Shown: positions 35,295-44,342 of the stretch, one piece after another | Position numbering within the stretch: position 1 is the first letter of the stretch | How the letters are laid out: each line of letters begins with the position of its first letter | Notes under the pieces: generated by a model | The model's input: the letters and a program-made list of their open reading frames with translations, nothing else | What the model was told of the DNA's origin: nothing | The model's database searches: none | Assembly (NCBI GenBank): GCA_016928435.1 | Contig: JAFGKT010000027.1 | Location: 24,237 to 88,236, forward strand | DNA from: Sedimentisphaerales bacterium | GTDB taxonomy: Bacteria > Planctomycetota > Phycisphaerae > Sedimentisphaerales > SM23-30 | Direction of reading: 5' to 3' | DNA: 64,000 bases | Translations under genes and position numbers: made by a program

Positions 35295-37694
35295 TCAGTA
35301 GTCCTGCGGATAAACAATAATACGATCATGTACCAATATAATGATATCGTCACGACCGTCGCCGGTAACGTCGGCCAGGGTAACGGCTCGCGGTTCGCCT
35401 TGGTCGCCTGCGCGGCTGTATTGACTGTCGCCGGCGGCCTGGAACTCTTCAAAGACCTTGAACCGCATGGCATGCAGCAGTTGCCCGGCTGGGCTGAACG
35501 TGACCACCTCAACATGATGGCCCATTCGATCTGTCATGACAATGTCGGGCGTATTATCACTGTTTATATCTCCTATGGCAAGAGAATTGACGCGAAGTTC
35601 TTCGGTATCGATCTCAAAATCGGCGATTGAGGTGAATTCACACACTTGGCCTTGGCTGGGCACGAGTACGATTTTGTCCGCGGCACTTAGCACGAGCGTG
35701 GTCGAATCGGGGCTCAACCGGGCGGTTTGTATGGCTTGGATATCGATAGGGCTGATTTCAATTTCGGTGGTTTGGCGATAAGTGCCGTCATCTTGGGCTG
35801 ATAGAATCGCCAGCTTGTTATGGGCATTGTCCAGCACGGCGATATTGAGGGGGGAATCATCGGTCCAGCGGTAGGCGACTGAGGCTGTAAGGTTTGTTCC
35901 GGTGCTGTCGGGATGATATTGGTCCAGCACCTGCCAGCCGAGTTCGGTGTCGAAATCCAAGGCCCGAGCGAAATTCCTCTGGGTCAGCAGAATGGCAGTT
36001 TGGCCGTCGGGCCCCAGCGGCGCGGCTGAGAGTGTGGATGGAAAAACATTGGATACCAACCCATCATGAATATCGTTACGATCGACTAACTCGAATCGAC
36101 CTGATCCGTTGGGATCCTGCAGCGCCAAAATCATCGGCCCATAAGAGCGCACAATCAAGGCGTCGCAAAAACCGTCGTGGTTGATATCCATGATCCGCAG
36201 ATCGGTAGGATTACTTTCCAGCGTGGTAAGTTCGAGCGTAGGCCCGGGCTGATTTTGGCCCTGCGTGAAATCCATTACGCTCCGCAAGGTGTATTCTTGA
36301 TGTTGCGGTCGTTTAGCTATGTAAAGCATATCCGCGCTGCCGTTGTTGTTGATGTCGGCCACGTCCATCGCCACGGGTTCATCGCTTATCTCGATGGCTG
36401 ACGGATAGGTCAATCTGCCGTTGGCGTAATTGGTGATGCCGATCAAGTTTTCTTCCTTGCTCAAAACGACAATAGCCTGGCCCGGTTGCGTTTCTGTCTG
36501 CACGGCAACGAGTTTGCACATATCGCTGAATCCGGGGAAACGCTGCGGTCCTTGCAGAAGGGCGTCGTCGGTAGGGCGAAACAGTAAGAATTCCGCGCCT
36601 GATGGGTCCGATACCACGATATCATCCAAGCCGTCGCCGTCGATATCAGCGATTACGGTGTTGCGCTGGTCGGCGTTTTCGGTATCAGCGAGCGGATAGG
36701 TGAAAACGGGGAATTCGTTCTGCTGCTCGACGTTTTCGGCTGTGGCAATGAAGAGCCTTCCGGTTTGTGCCGCGATGGCTACGGCGTAATCGCGACTGTC
36801 GGAATCGTTAATCTGATCAAATTCCAACAACGCTGGGTTGGTCATTTCCAGGCGCACCTCGGGTCCTAGTCTGCCGGTCTGGTCTTGAAAACGCGCGCGT
36901 AACGGGTAATCGCGATCGGTGGTCACCAAGACCAGATCATCCCGTCCGTTGCCGTCGATATCAGCGATAGCTATTTGTCTGGGTCTTTGTGCCGTGATGG
37001 GAAACTGTACGGGCCGATCGAGTTCGTTGTTACTATTCTGATAGAGAATCGCCACCGCGTCGTCAGTCTTCACAGCCAGGTCGGTCAAATCGTCCCCGTT
37101 CAAATCACCAGCGGCCAGAGTGCCGGTATTATTGGGAACCTGCTCGAGTTCAAATCGCACGGCATTGCTCCAGATGGGTTCTGTCGGTTCTGATGCCTCG
37201 GCGGCTTCTTGGGGCGATTGCTGCTGAACCACATACAATCTTTCGTTGGCGACAAACGCCAGGTCCAACAGGGTATCGTTGTTAAGATCGGCAACAATCA
37301 GGTCCGTCACGGCTACATCCAGCGGATAGTCCGCTCGTACAAATCGCCAACCAGCTTCGGAACCGAACAGATCGTTGATATCATCGGCTTTGGGGGTCTC
37401 CACTACAATGGCGCACGGGTCAAAATCAGCCCTTTGCAGGAGCAGCTCGACCCGCGACCGCCGATTGTTGACGACCACGATATCGCATAGGGTATCGCCG
37501 TTGATATCGACCGCGATGGGGGGGAGCATCTGCCAATCGAGGCGGAGGATTTCCATTCGGTCGAAGCCGTAATATTCGCTCAATGCGCCTTCGCTGCCGC
37601 TGGGGGTGTTCGGCTCGACGTCAGCCAACGCCCCAACCGCCGTCCAGGCCAGCACGAACATTATCAATCCCGCAGATACATTTTTTCTTTCCAT
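35295..37694 (-). CDS. Exported FG-GAP/VCBS repeat protein
   Basis: A 799-residue secreted protein. The signal peptide is MERKNVSAGLIMFVLAWTAVGALA. At least nine Ca2+-binding-type repeats are visible, such as DINGDTLCDIVV, DLNNDTLLDLAF, DLNGDDLTDLAV, DIDGNGRDDLVL, DIDGDGLDDIVV, DINNNGSADMLY, DINSDNTPDIVM and DVTGDGRDDIIIL, predicting one or two beta-propellers. No catalytic domain is seen, so binding or adhesion is more likely than catalysis. Start ATG with GAGGAA upstream. It faces a protease gene across a divergent promoter region of about 200 bases. Confidence 0.88.
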   Translation of the reverse strand: MERKNVSAGLIMFVLAWTAVGALADVEPNTPSGSEGALSEYYGFDRMEILRLDWQMLPPIAVDINGDTLCDIVVVNNRRSRVELLLQRADFDPCAIVVETPKADDINDLFGSEAGWRFVRADYPLDVAVTDLIVADLNNDTLLDLAFVANERLYVVQQQSPQEAAEASEPTEPIWSNAVRFELEQVPNNTGTLAAGDLNGDDLTDLAVKTDDAVAILYQNSNNELDRPVQFPITAQRPRQIAIADIDGNGRDDLVLVTTDRDYPLRARFQDQTGRLGPEVRLEMTNPALLEFDQINDSDSRDYAVAIAAQTGRLFIATAENVEQQNEFPVFTYPLADTENADQRNTVIADIDGDGLDDIVVSDPSGAEFLLFRPTDDALLQGPQRFPGFSDMCKLVAVQTETQPGQAIVVLSKEENLIGITNYANGRLTYPSAIEISDEPVAMDVADINNNGSADMLYIAKRPQHQEYTLRSVMDFTQGQNQPGPTLELTTLESNPTDLRIMDINHDGFCDALIVRSYGPMILALQDPNGSGRFELVDRNDIHDGLVSNVFPSTLSAAPLGPDGQTAILLTQRNFARALDFDTELGWQVLDQYHPDSTGTNLTASVAYRWTDDSPLNIAVLDNAHNKLAILSAQDDGTYRQTTEIEISPIDIQAIQTARLSPDSTTLVLSAADKIVLVPSQGQVCEFTSIADFEIDTEELRVNSLAIGDINSDNTPDIVMTDRMGHHVEVVTFSPAGQLLHAMRFKVFEEFQAAGDSQYSRAGDQGEPRAVTLADVTGDGRDDIIILVHDRIIVYPQDY

Positions 37695-37900
37695 ATGAGT
37701 TCCTCGGTTATGGTTTGGTCGATAGCAAACCTAAGTGTTCCATCGTGACGGCTTATCAAGTGCAAAGTTAAGTTCCAGATATTCCACTTTAATAAAGAGC
37801 ATATTATCTTCTTGCCGACAATGTTGCAAGGATTTATACTGGTTTTCAGATATCGATGGCGCGGGGTCGCAGCGGCGACCCGGATAACAGAGGTAAGCAT

Positions 37901-38875
37901 ATGCGTACAATGAGGAATCTGGCATTAATATTGGTTATTTCATCCGCTTTGGTTTCGCAGACGCTGGCTGCGCGTATTGTGCTGCAAGGGGGCGCGGAAG
38001 TGGTAGGGGACATTCTACGGGAAGATGACCAGGTGTTGGTGGTTGATCTGGGCGTGGCGGTGCTGCGGTTGGAGCGTGAAAACGTGGAGTTTGTTGTCAG
38101 CGAGACCGAAGACGATGCTGAACAACAAGAGACTCAAGCAGCCTCGGTTACCGAAGACGAATTCTCCGCCTGGCAGCTATACCGCACCGCGGACTTACCC
38201 GTAGCCAGCATCGAGAGTAATAGCGAGCGCATCGGCGAAGCGGTGGTAATGGTGCGCAGCCCGGGCGGCCAAGGGTCCGGTTTCATCATCAATCCCGAAG
38301 GTTACCTGATAACGAACTATCATGTGATAGCGCGCGAAACCGAAATTCGCGTAGTTGTTTTTCGCAAGACCGAAACAGGTTTTGAACAGGAAAACTATCG
38401 CCGGGTTCGCATAGTCGCGCTCAATCCGTTTGTTGACCTGGCGCTGCTCAAGATCGAAGACGCCGACCGTGAGTTTGAGTATGTTTATTTTGGTGATATG
38501 GATGCTGTTGAGGTGGGTAACGAGGTATTCGCTATCGGCAATCCTTTGGGCCTGACCCGTACGGTGAGTCAGGGGATTGTTTCCAGCAGGAATCGCAATT
38601 TTGAGGGCCGGCTTTACATTCAAACCACGACGGATATCAATCCGGGGAACTCAGGAGGTCCGCTATTTGATAATCGCGGGCAGGTGATTGGCGTTACATC
38701 GATGGGTTATATCTTCCTGGGCGGCTTGAACTTCGCCATTCCGGTTGACGTTGTAAAACGTTTTATCGACAATCGCGACGCCTTTGCCTACGATTCCGGG
38801 AATCCGAACAACGGCCACCGTTATTTGCAGCCGGCCCCTCGGCGCAATAAGGATTTACCCGCCATTGAACCTTAA
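37901..38875 (+). CDS. Exported trypsin-like (HtrA-type) serine protease without PDZ domain
   Basis: A 324-residue periplasmic or exported protease. Signal peptide MRTMRNLALILVISSALVSQTLAA; then about 80 residues of unassigned beta-rich sequence with an acidic, Gln-rich linker. The protease core follows: GQGSGFIINPEGYLITNYHV with catalytic His about 141, NPFVDLALLKI with Asp about 179, and INPGNSGGPL with Ser about 251. The C-terminal PDZ domain found in most HtrA proteins is absent. AGAGG lies seven bases before the ATG at 37901. A perfect hairpin GGGTCGC-agcg-GCGACCC lies at 37864-37881 in the leader. Confidence 0.92.
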   Translation: MRTMRNLALILVISSALVSQTLAARIVLQGGAEVVGDILREDDQVLVVDLGVAVLRLERENVEFVVSETEDDAEQQETQAASVTEDEFSAWQLYRTADLPVASIESNSERIGEAVVMVRSPGGQGSGFIINPEGYLITNYHVIARETEIRVVVFRKTETGFEQENYRRVRIVALNPFVDLALLKIEDADREFEYVYFGDMDAVEVGNEVFAIGNPLGLTRTVSQGIVSSRNRNFEGRLYIQTTTDINPGNSGGPLFDNRGQVIGVTSMGYIFLGGLNFAIPVDVVKRFIDNRDAFAYDSGNPNNGHRYLQPAPRRNKDLPAIEP

Positions 38876-38906
38876 TGGTTGTGTCTGAACTGAAGAGGAT
38901 TGCAAT

Positions 38907-39890
38907 CTATCTAATTGCAGAATTTCTATATTTTTTTCTGAGGCACAGGTACGCGCCCGGCATCAGCATAAGCAGTGTTGCGGGTTCCGGCACGCCGACC
39001 GACGAACCGACGCCGGCAATGTGTGAGTTGTTACCAATCCACGTTTGCCCTCTCGCAAAGACTCGGCCGTTAATGACGTTGTTGTTGCCAACGTTCATTG
39101 AGCCGAAGCTTCTTATGTTCGCGGCTATTTCATTGCTCTCTCCGAGCGAAAGATCATTACCCGATTGCACCATCACACCGCCCGATCCCACATAGCTGAT
39201 CGATACATTTTGCCCGGTGCTGAATGAGCCTACGGCATTGATGATTACATTGCCTGCGCTAGTGTCAGCGATAATGTTTGTGTTGTTTCCCAGCCAAACC
39301 GATCCAAAATTATAGGTTCCTGCACTTACGTATATATTCGCTTGGTTACCAGTTGATAACGAACCGTAATCGCCCGCGGTGAGTGTATTCGATGATTTAT
39401 TTTCATACCACAAAGAGTCAGTACCGGAGGTAGTCAGGCCTGGGTTGGTGAAACTAACGGTTGTCCAACTATTTGTAGGTCCGACGATGGAACCGCCCAC
39501 GGTGATTTTGGGATTGATCCACGACTGCTGTCCATAGACCAAATCGCCGGCGATAGTCAGATTGTTTTCGCCTCCGAATGTTCCGGACGTGAAAACGCTG
39601 TCGCCGAACGCGGTACCGTTGCCCGCGTAAATATTACCGTCGAATCCCGCCAGGCCGTTGATTGTAACGTTATTGCCGATGCTGGTTTCGCCGGAGGTTA
39701 GCAGTGAATAGCTCTCAGCGCTGTAACTGTAAACGGGGCTCACCGGGCCGGCGATCTCGAAACCGCCGAAAGGTGAAGCCACAGGCCTAGTGATACTTGC
39801 GGAACTGGAGGCACTTAAAGAATCAATCTGGGTGCCAAAAGAGACGCTGCAACAAAGCAGAATAATGATTAATGAAACATACTTTAACAT
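38907..39890 (-). CDS. PEP-CTERM exported protein
   Basis: A 327-residue protein with signal peptide MLKYVSLIIILLCCSVSFG and a C-terminal sorting tail: VPEPATLLMLMPGAYLCLRKKYR, i.e. VPEP motif, helix and basic end, which exosortase cleaves in the membrane. The body is Gly-, Ser- and Asn-rich with short repeats (GNNVTINGLAGFDGNIYAGNG, SWINPKITVGGSIVG), probably a beta-helix or beta-solenoid. Function unknown; surface or extracellular matrix is likely. The exosortase itself is not in this window. Convergent with the protease gene, 31 bases apart. Confidence 0.92.
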   Translation of the reverse strand: MLKYVSLIIILLCCSVSFGTQIDSLSASSSASITRPVASPFGGFEIAGPVSPVYSYSAESYSLLTSGETSIGNNVTINGLAGFDGNIYAGNGTAFGDSVFTSGTFGGENNLTIAGDLVYGQQSWINPKITVGGSIVGPTNSWTTVSFTNPGLTTSGTDSLWYENKSSNTLTAGDYGSLSTGNQANIYVSAGTYNFGSVWLGNNTNIIADTSAGNVIINAVGSFSTGQNVSISYVGSGGVMVQSGNDLSLGESNEIAANIRSFGSMNVGNNNVINGRVFARGQTWIGNNSHIAGVGSSVGVPEPATLLMLMPGAYLCLRKKYRNSAIR

Positions 39891-40090
39891 GGTTTTGCTA
39901 CCTTTCTCTGAGAGTCATAGTAGCTCTCACTTGTAGCATAAGATACATTTAAGGCAGAAAGTATCGCCCGGCGCAGGATTTGTTGCAGAAGACTGCCCAT
40001 ATATGCCGTGTGTAACGTCTGTAATGAATATAACGGTTAGGCAAATGCAGGGAAGGTGATCGCTGTGGTATGGTGGGAGTTTCAGGGGCT

Positions 40091-43000
40091 CTAAGGCAGG
40101 TAGCTGCAAGGCGGCTGCGGGTCTGAACAATCGAACCAGAACATCGCCATTTTTGCGAAATCGGCAATGTCAACCGTTCCATTGGTTACAAGATCGGCGC
40201 CGTTGCAATGGTTCGGGTCGGCGCATCCGTCATTTAGCCATTCGGCTGCCAACATCGCCAGGTCTATTTCGCTCACATGGCAATCTTGGTTGAGATCGCC
40301 GGTTGGATATGGATGCAGGTGGTCTCCGCAAAGCCCGGCGGTGGCAGCTTGCGCGGCGGGACTCCAAAGGGTCACCACACCCTCTTGATTGCGGGCCATG
40401 ATCTGGATGCTGTAGGTGGTACTGGATTGCAGGTCTATAGCGGTGATGGGATTCCAATTGTCAGCGGTTTGCCAGACAGCGACAGCGCCGTTGTTCTGCC
40501 CGGCCGCGTCGAGATGATAGATGTCGTTTCCATCGACAATCCGTATGGCGAATTCCGTATAGGCTGGGTTGGCGTTGGGATTGATGGTGATGTCTAAAGT
40601 TGAAGGCGTGGCGTTATTAACCGTAGGCGTATCGGGTAGGGCGGCATAGGTGCATTGCAGCACTGTCGGGCCGGCTGCGGTCTCAGCGCCGTCGCCGTTG
40701 CGTGCCTGAGCGTAAAAACTATAATAGGTGTTTGCTGTTAAGTCATTGCTGTCCCAAAAGTCGTTGCTTTGCTGCCAGGACGAATCGGTGCCCTCGGTTA
40801 TGTTGAAGATTCGCAAGCCGCTGCTGCCGCGCGTCAAGCCTGTCGGTGTGTTAAGCGAACAAGCCTCGATAGAACCGCTTGTGATTGTGCCGAAACTTAT
40901 GCCTGTTGGCGTTTCTATGGCGGTGTATTCGTTGTTCTGTATGGACCATTCTGTGAAGTTTGGTGTCGTTGCGTTGTCGCCGGCGCGGACCCTGCAATCA
41001 TACTCGCTGTTGGTATTTAATCCGGATATTACATATGTCTCGCTGGTCTGATTGGCGTCGTCGGTCTCAACGTGTCCGCCGGTCAAATTGTAGATATAGA
41101 ATTGGTAATAAATAGGCTCGTGTGCATCGCTTGCGGTTGTCGCGACCATGTGAAGCGAATCTGTGCCGATTTCATTGGGCTCCTGCGACCAGGTCATCGG
41201 ATCCGGCGACGGCGTGGTATTGTCCCATCGCACATTCGTGTACATATTCCAGTTGAAAGGTCCCCATAGCTCGCCGTACGAATCGTGGGTGTGCCGAACC
41301 TGAATGTTGACATTATTTTCTGTGGTGTACTGAGCTTGAACCGTCCAAGTAATGTGTTCGGAGTCGCCATCTGCGGGTATGGAGTTGGGCTCATAAGGGT
41401 CGCTGCCGGATATCAGGGACCACCCGGGCGGTAAGATCAAGTCGAACTCATTGTTGTGGGCTGTGATTGCGCTGTCATTATGCAGATAGAACTCAATATC
41501 GACTATTTCGCCCGGTTCTACTTCCGCGGGATAAACCGCGAAAGCGCTGAAACTGCTGGGCAGGCTTACCTCTACAAAGTCTTCTTCGGTCGCCAAGGCA
41601 AACGATTCGGTCGCTCCGCCGTGAGCGAAGGATGTATCATAAGCGAACACTTTGACTACCACATCCGTAGGCCCGGTGCCGCTGTCGATGCGCACCTGCT
41701 GCACATTGTCATTGACGGTATAATCGGTATCCATCAATGTGTCGTCTTGTTCTAGATAAAGCTCCAGGTCTAAGTTGCTCAGGGCGTAGTAAGTGTTTGG
41801 GTATGTACTTGTGCGATATGTCGCGTGGCGGTTCCAGACCAGCGTGGCGCGGTCGCGTCCTTCGCCGAACTGTCCGCTGTCACCGATCGCGCCGCCTTCG
41901 TCGCGCATACTGCCGGCGTAAAGGCGATAGCAGCCCGCGTTCGGCCTGGCTGTGACTATATTGCTGAAAACATCGTTACGATGATAATACGCCGCCCAAG
42001 CGTTTATATATCCCCAGCCGTAAGCGGTACTCCAGCCGTCGCTGTCGCTTTCAAAACTCATAGCTGTATTGTTCTTCTGCGCGGTGTTTATCAGCAGCGC
42101 CTTTATTTCTAATTCATCGGTCACACCCGCGTCCATCAGGTCCATAGCGATGCCTAGCACCATCGGCGCCGCCATGCTCGTGCCCGACATACTCACAAAA
42201 TCCGAAGCGCTTTCCCAATTATACCAACAAGACACTATATAGCTTCCCGGCGCAGCGATATCGGGTTTTCGCCTCCCGTTGGCGGTAGGGCCCCGCGTAC
42301 TGCTGGAACGAATGACATCGTCATTACGGCCTGTAGTGTTCTGATCGTTTACATTGGCCACGGTAATGGCGTTGTAGCTGGTGGCTGGTGAACTGAATTC
42401 GGTATTACTGGGTCCGGAGTTGCCCGCGCTCAATGTCACCACTATATCCGAATACGAATACACCACGGAATCCCAAAAACGACTGTAAGGCGTTTCGTCG
42501 GTCGTGGTTGAGCCGCCATAACTCAGGTTGATCCCATCAACGTCGTCATTGAATGAATTCAGCGGATACAAATCTTCGGTATGATACAACGCCCGGTTGA
42601 CCAACGCCATCGCGTCCGATGAAAACATCGAAGCCAGTCCGTCGGTGCGGTTGAAGCCCGCCTTCAGAGTGACCGGCGTTTCAACACCGTAGGCCATGCC
42701 CCGATTACCCAGGTACCCCGTCGAACCATAGCTCGCTACGATACCCATCACATGAGTTCCGTGACCATTGCGATCATCCTCGTCCTGTTCGTCGTCATAC
42801 AAAGAACTATATTGAGCTGAAGCCAAGTACCAACTATAGAAGTTTTGTCGTCCCAACCCCGCGTCATCCTCCAAGGCTGGATGGCTAAGGTCGGTTCCGC
42901 TGTCCAATATTGCGGGGTCATAGGTTCCTCCGGTAAGGCCCGCTTCCCAAAGGCCGCCTCCCGTTGCCGTGCTGGTCACCAACGTAGCATTGTCAGCGAT

Positions 43001-43780
43001 GTTCAAATCAGCATCTAACAACTCATCCGCTGTCACGCGAGCGATTTTAGGCACCTGCGCCAGCGCCCCCACGTTGCCCGCCGGAACAATCGCGATGATC
43101 GAATTGCCCACCAGCAGTTGCGCCTCCACCTGACCGCCCAGGTTTTCGATGCTCTCTATTACGCTTTGCTGATACGGATAAATCACACTCGACATCGCCG
43201 CGGTGTTTTCGATCTGCATTATGCGCGACAAATTTTCATGCTGTAAGTTCAAATTGCGCAAGGCAGCCAGGTCCGCCGGGCTTGGATCGAGAATCGCTGA
43301 TTGATAGTTATCCGCATCGCGGGAGGCATTGGCATTGCGGCGTTGTACGTAGTGGCTGTGAATTTCTCGGATTTGTTCGCGAATCCGTAGCATTTCGCCG
43401 GTATGTCGTGCTTCCACCTGCTCTCGGATAATGTCGCCTGGCTGATAGTCCAGGTATATTATCACTCGCACATATTGCGTAGGAGCCGTGAGTCTCACTT
43501 GATCGATCAGCGCATAGTCGATAATCGGCTCGTTCGCCAACGGATAAACCGGATTCTGCCTTTGATAGACTTGATATTCTTGGTTGGCTTCTCCCGCGGA
43601 GTAACCTCGCATAGTTGGAATGCTCGATGTGATATCCCCCGGACCGGCATATTGCCCGCTAAGGACGCGGAATTGCCGTGGCTGGTCAACCGCAACATCA
43701 TTGCCCACTGTTCCAAAAGCCGTACAAGCCAACAGAACAACTAACCCAGAGATAAGAAGACATCCTGTTTTCTTCATCAT
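40091..43780 (-). CDS. Exported subtilisin-like (S8) protease with Fn3-like domains and C-terminal dockerin-type tail
   Basis: A 1,229-residue secreted protease. The signal peptide is MMKKTGCLLISGLVVLLACTAFGT, and AGGAG lies five bases before the ATG at 43780, which settles the start. A propeptide is followed by the S8 domain: Asp about 293 (AILDSGTDLSHP), His about 343 (GHGTHVMGI) and Ser about 535 (SMSGTSMAAP). Beta-sandwich and Fn3-like repeats fill 600-1150. The end has two dockerin-type loops, GDLNQDCHVSEIDLAMLAAEW and GADLVTNGTVDIADFAKMAMFW, as in many Phycisphaerae surface enzymes. The second loop looks poor in Ca2+ ligands. Confidence 0.93.
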   Translation of the reverse strand: MMKKTGCLLISGLVVLLACTAFGTVGNDVAVDQPRQFRVLSGQYAGPGDITSSIPTMRGYSAGEANQEYQVYQRQNPVYPLANEPIIDYALIDQVRLTAPTQYVRVIIYLDYQPGDIIREQVEARHTGEMLRIREQIREIHSHYVQRRNANASRDADNYQSAILDPSPADLAALRNLNLQHENLSRIMQIENTAAMSSVIYPYQQSVIESIENLGGQVEAQLLVGNSIIAIVPAGNVGALAQVPKIARVTADELLDADLNIADNATLVTSTATGGGLWEAGLTGGTYDPAILDSGTDLSHPALEDDAGLGRQNFYSWYLASAQYSSLYDDEQDEDDRNGHGTHVMGIVASYGSTGYLGNRGMAYGVETPVTLKAGFNRTDGLASMFSSDAMALVNRALYHTEDLYPLNSFNDDVDGINLSYGGSTTTDETPYSRFWDSVVYSYSDIVVTLSAGNSGPSNTEFSSPATSYNAITVANVNDQNTTGRNDDVIRSSSTRGPTANGRRKPDIAAPGSYIVSCWYNWESASDFVSMSGTSMAAPMVLGIAMDLMDAGVTDELEIKALLINTAQKNNTAMSFESDSDGWSTAYGWGYINAWAAYYHRNDVFSNIVTARPNAGCYRLYAGSMRDEGGAIGDSGQFGEGRDRATLVWNRHATYRTSTYPNTYYALSNLDLELYLEQDDTLMDTDYTVNDNVQQVRIDSGTGPTDVVVKVFAYDTSFAHGGATESFALATEEDFVEVSLPSSFSAFAVYPAEVEPGEIVDIEFYLHNDSAITAHNNEFDLILPPGWSLISGSDPYEPNSIPADGDSEHITWTVQAQYTTENNVNIQVRHTHDSYGELWGPFNWNMYTNVRWDNTTPSPDPMTWSQEPNEIGTDSLHMVATTASDAHEPIYYQFYIYNLTGGHVETDDANQTSETYVISGLNTNSEYDCRVRAGDNATTPNFTEWSIQNNEYTAIETPTGISFGTITSGSIEACSLNTPTGLTRGSSGLRIFNITEGTDSSWQQSNDFWDSNDLTANTYYSFYAQARNGDGAETAAGPTVLQCTYAALPDTPTVNNATPSTLDITINPNANPAYTEFAIRIVDGNDIYHLDAAGQNNGAVAVWQTADNWNPITAIDLQSSTTYSIQIMARNQEGVVTLWSPAAQAATAGLCGDHLHPYPTGDLNQDCHVSEIDLAMLAAEWLNDGCADPNHCNGADLVTNGTVDIADFAKMAMFWFDCSDPQPPCSYLP

Positions 43781-44342
43781 ATACTCCTCTGTTGGCGTCT
43801 CTTGACGTGAGGGCGAATATCTCTGGTTTTGTGCCGACCCGGCTGGATCCTCCAGCCAGACACTCCGTCTCCATCGCAAAGCCGAAGCCGTGACATTATC
43901 CTATTCTACAGATTTCACAGGGGTTTGACCAGGAATAATACAGTTTTAATACAGTCAATGCGTTATCGCCCGATAACTTCTTGAAGTGCAATATCTTTCA
44001 AGTTTGCACTTGGCGTCGCGAGGGTCAAATGCCGGCGTCAAATCTCTGTAAATGCCTTCAAGTAAGCGAGTTGTGAGGTGTGTTTGTATTGTTTGTCCGG
44101 GCAAACGCTATCCTATTTTTTTATGCTGTGGCAATTTAGGCTCTCCGAGTGTCGAAATAGAAGTAGAGGACGGTGTCTTGTGATAGGCAGCCGAATGGCT
44201 GATGGAGGTTACTCATTGACACTTGTGTCCATTGATTTAGGCCGTGGGACAAATAATGTTGCTGTAGGCATACGCGACAATGGGCTTGTGGACCTAGTGT
44301 TCGATACGTTGCGCAGATAGAATCCTTTTGAGGAAGCCTAAA
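43781..44342. other. Divergent intergenic region between the subtilase and the hybrid kinase
   Basis: About 560 bases. An inverted repeat AAGTGCAA (43984) and TTGCACTT (44004), and GTTTG-tccggg-CAAAC at about 44090, are visible and could be operators. An 80-codon open frame at 44078-44320 has no ribosome binding site, and I do not call it a gene. Confidence 0.45.

Noticed and set aside
44078..44320. 80-codon gene before the hybrid kinase
   Set aside because: Cys/Arg-rich start, no ribosome binding site and no recognisable domain; it overlaps the likely promoter region.
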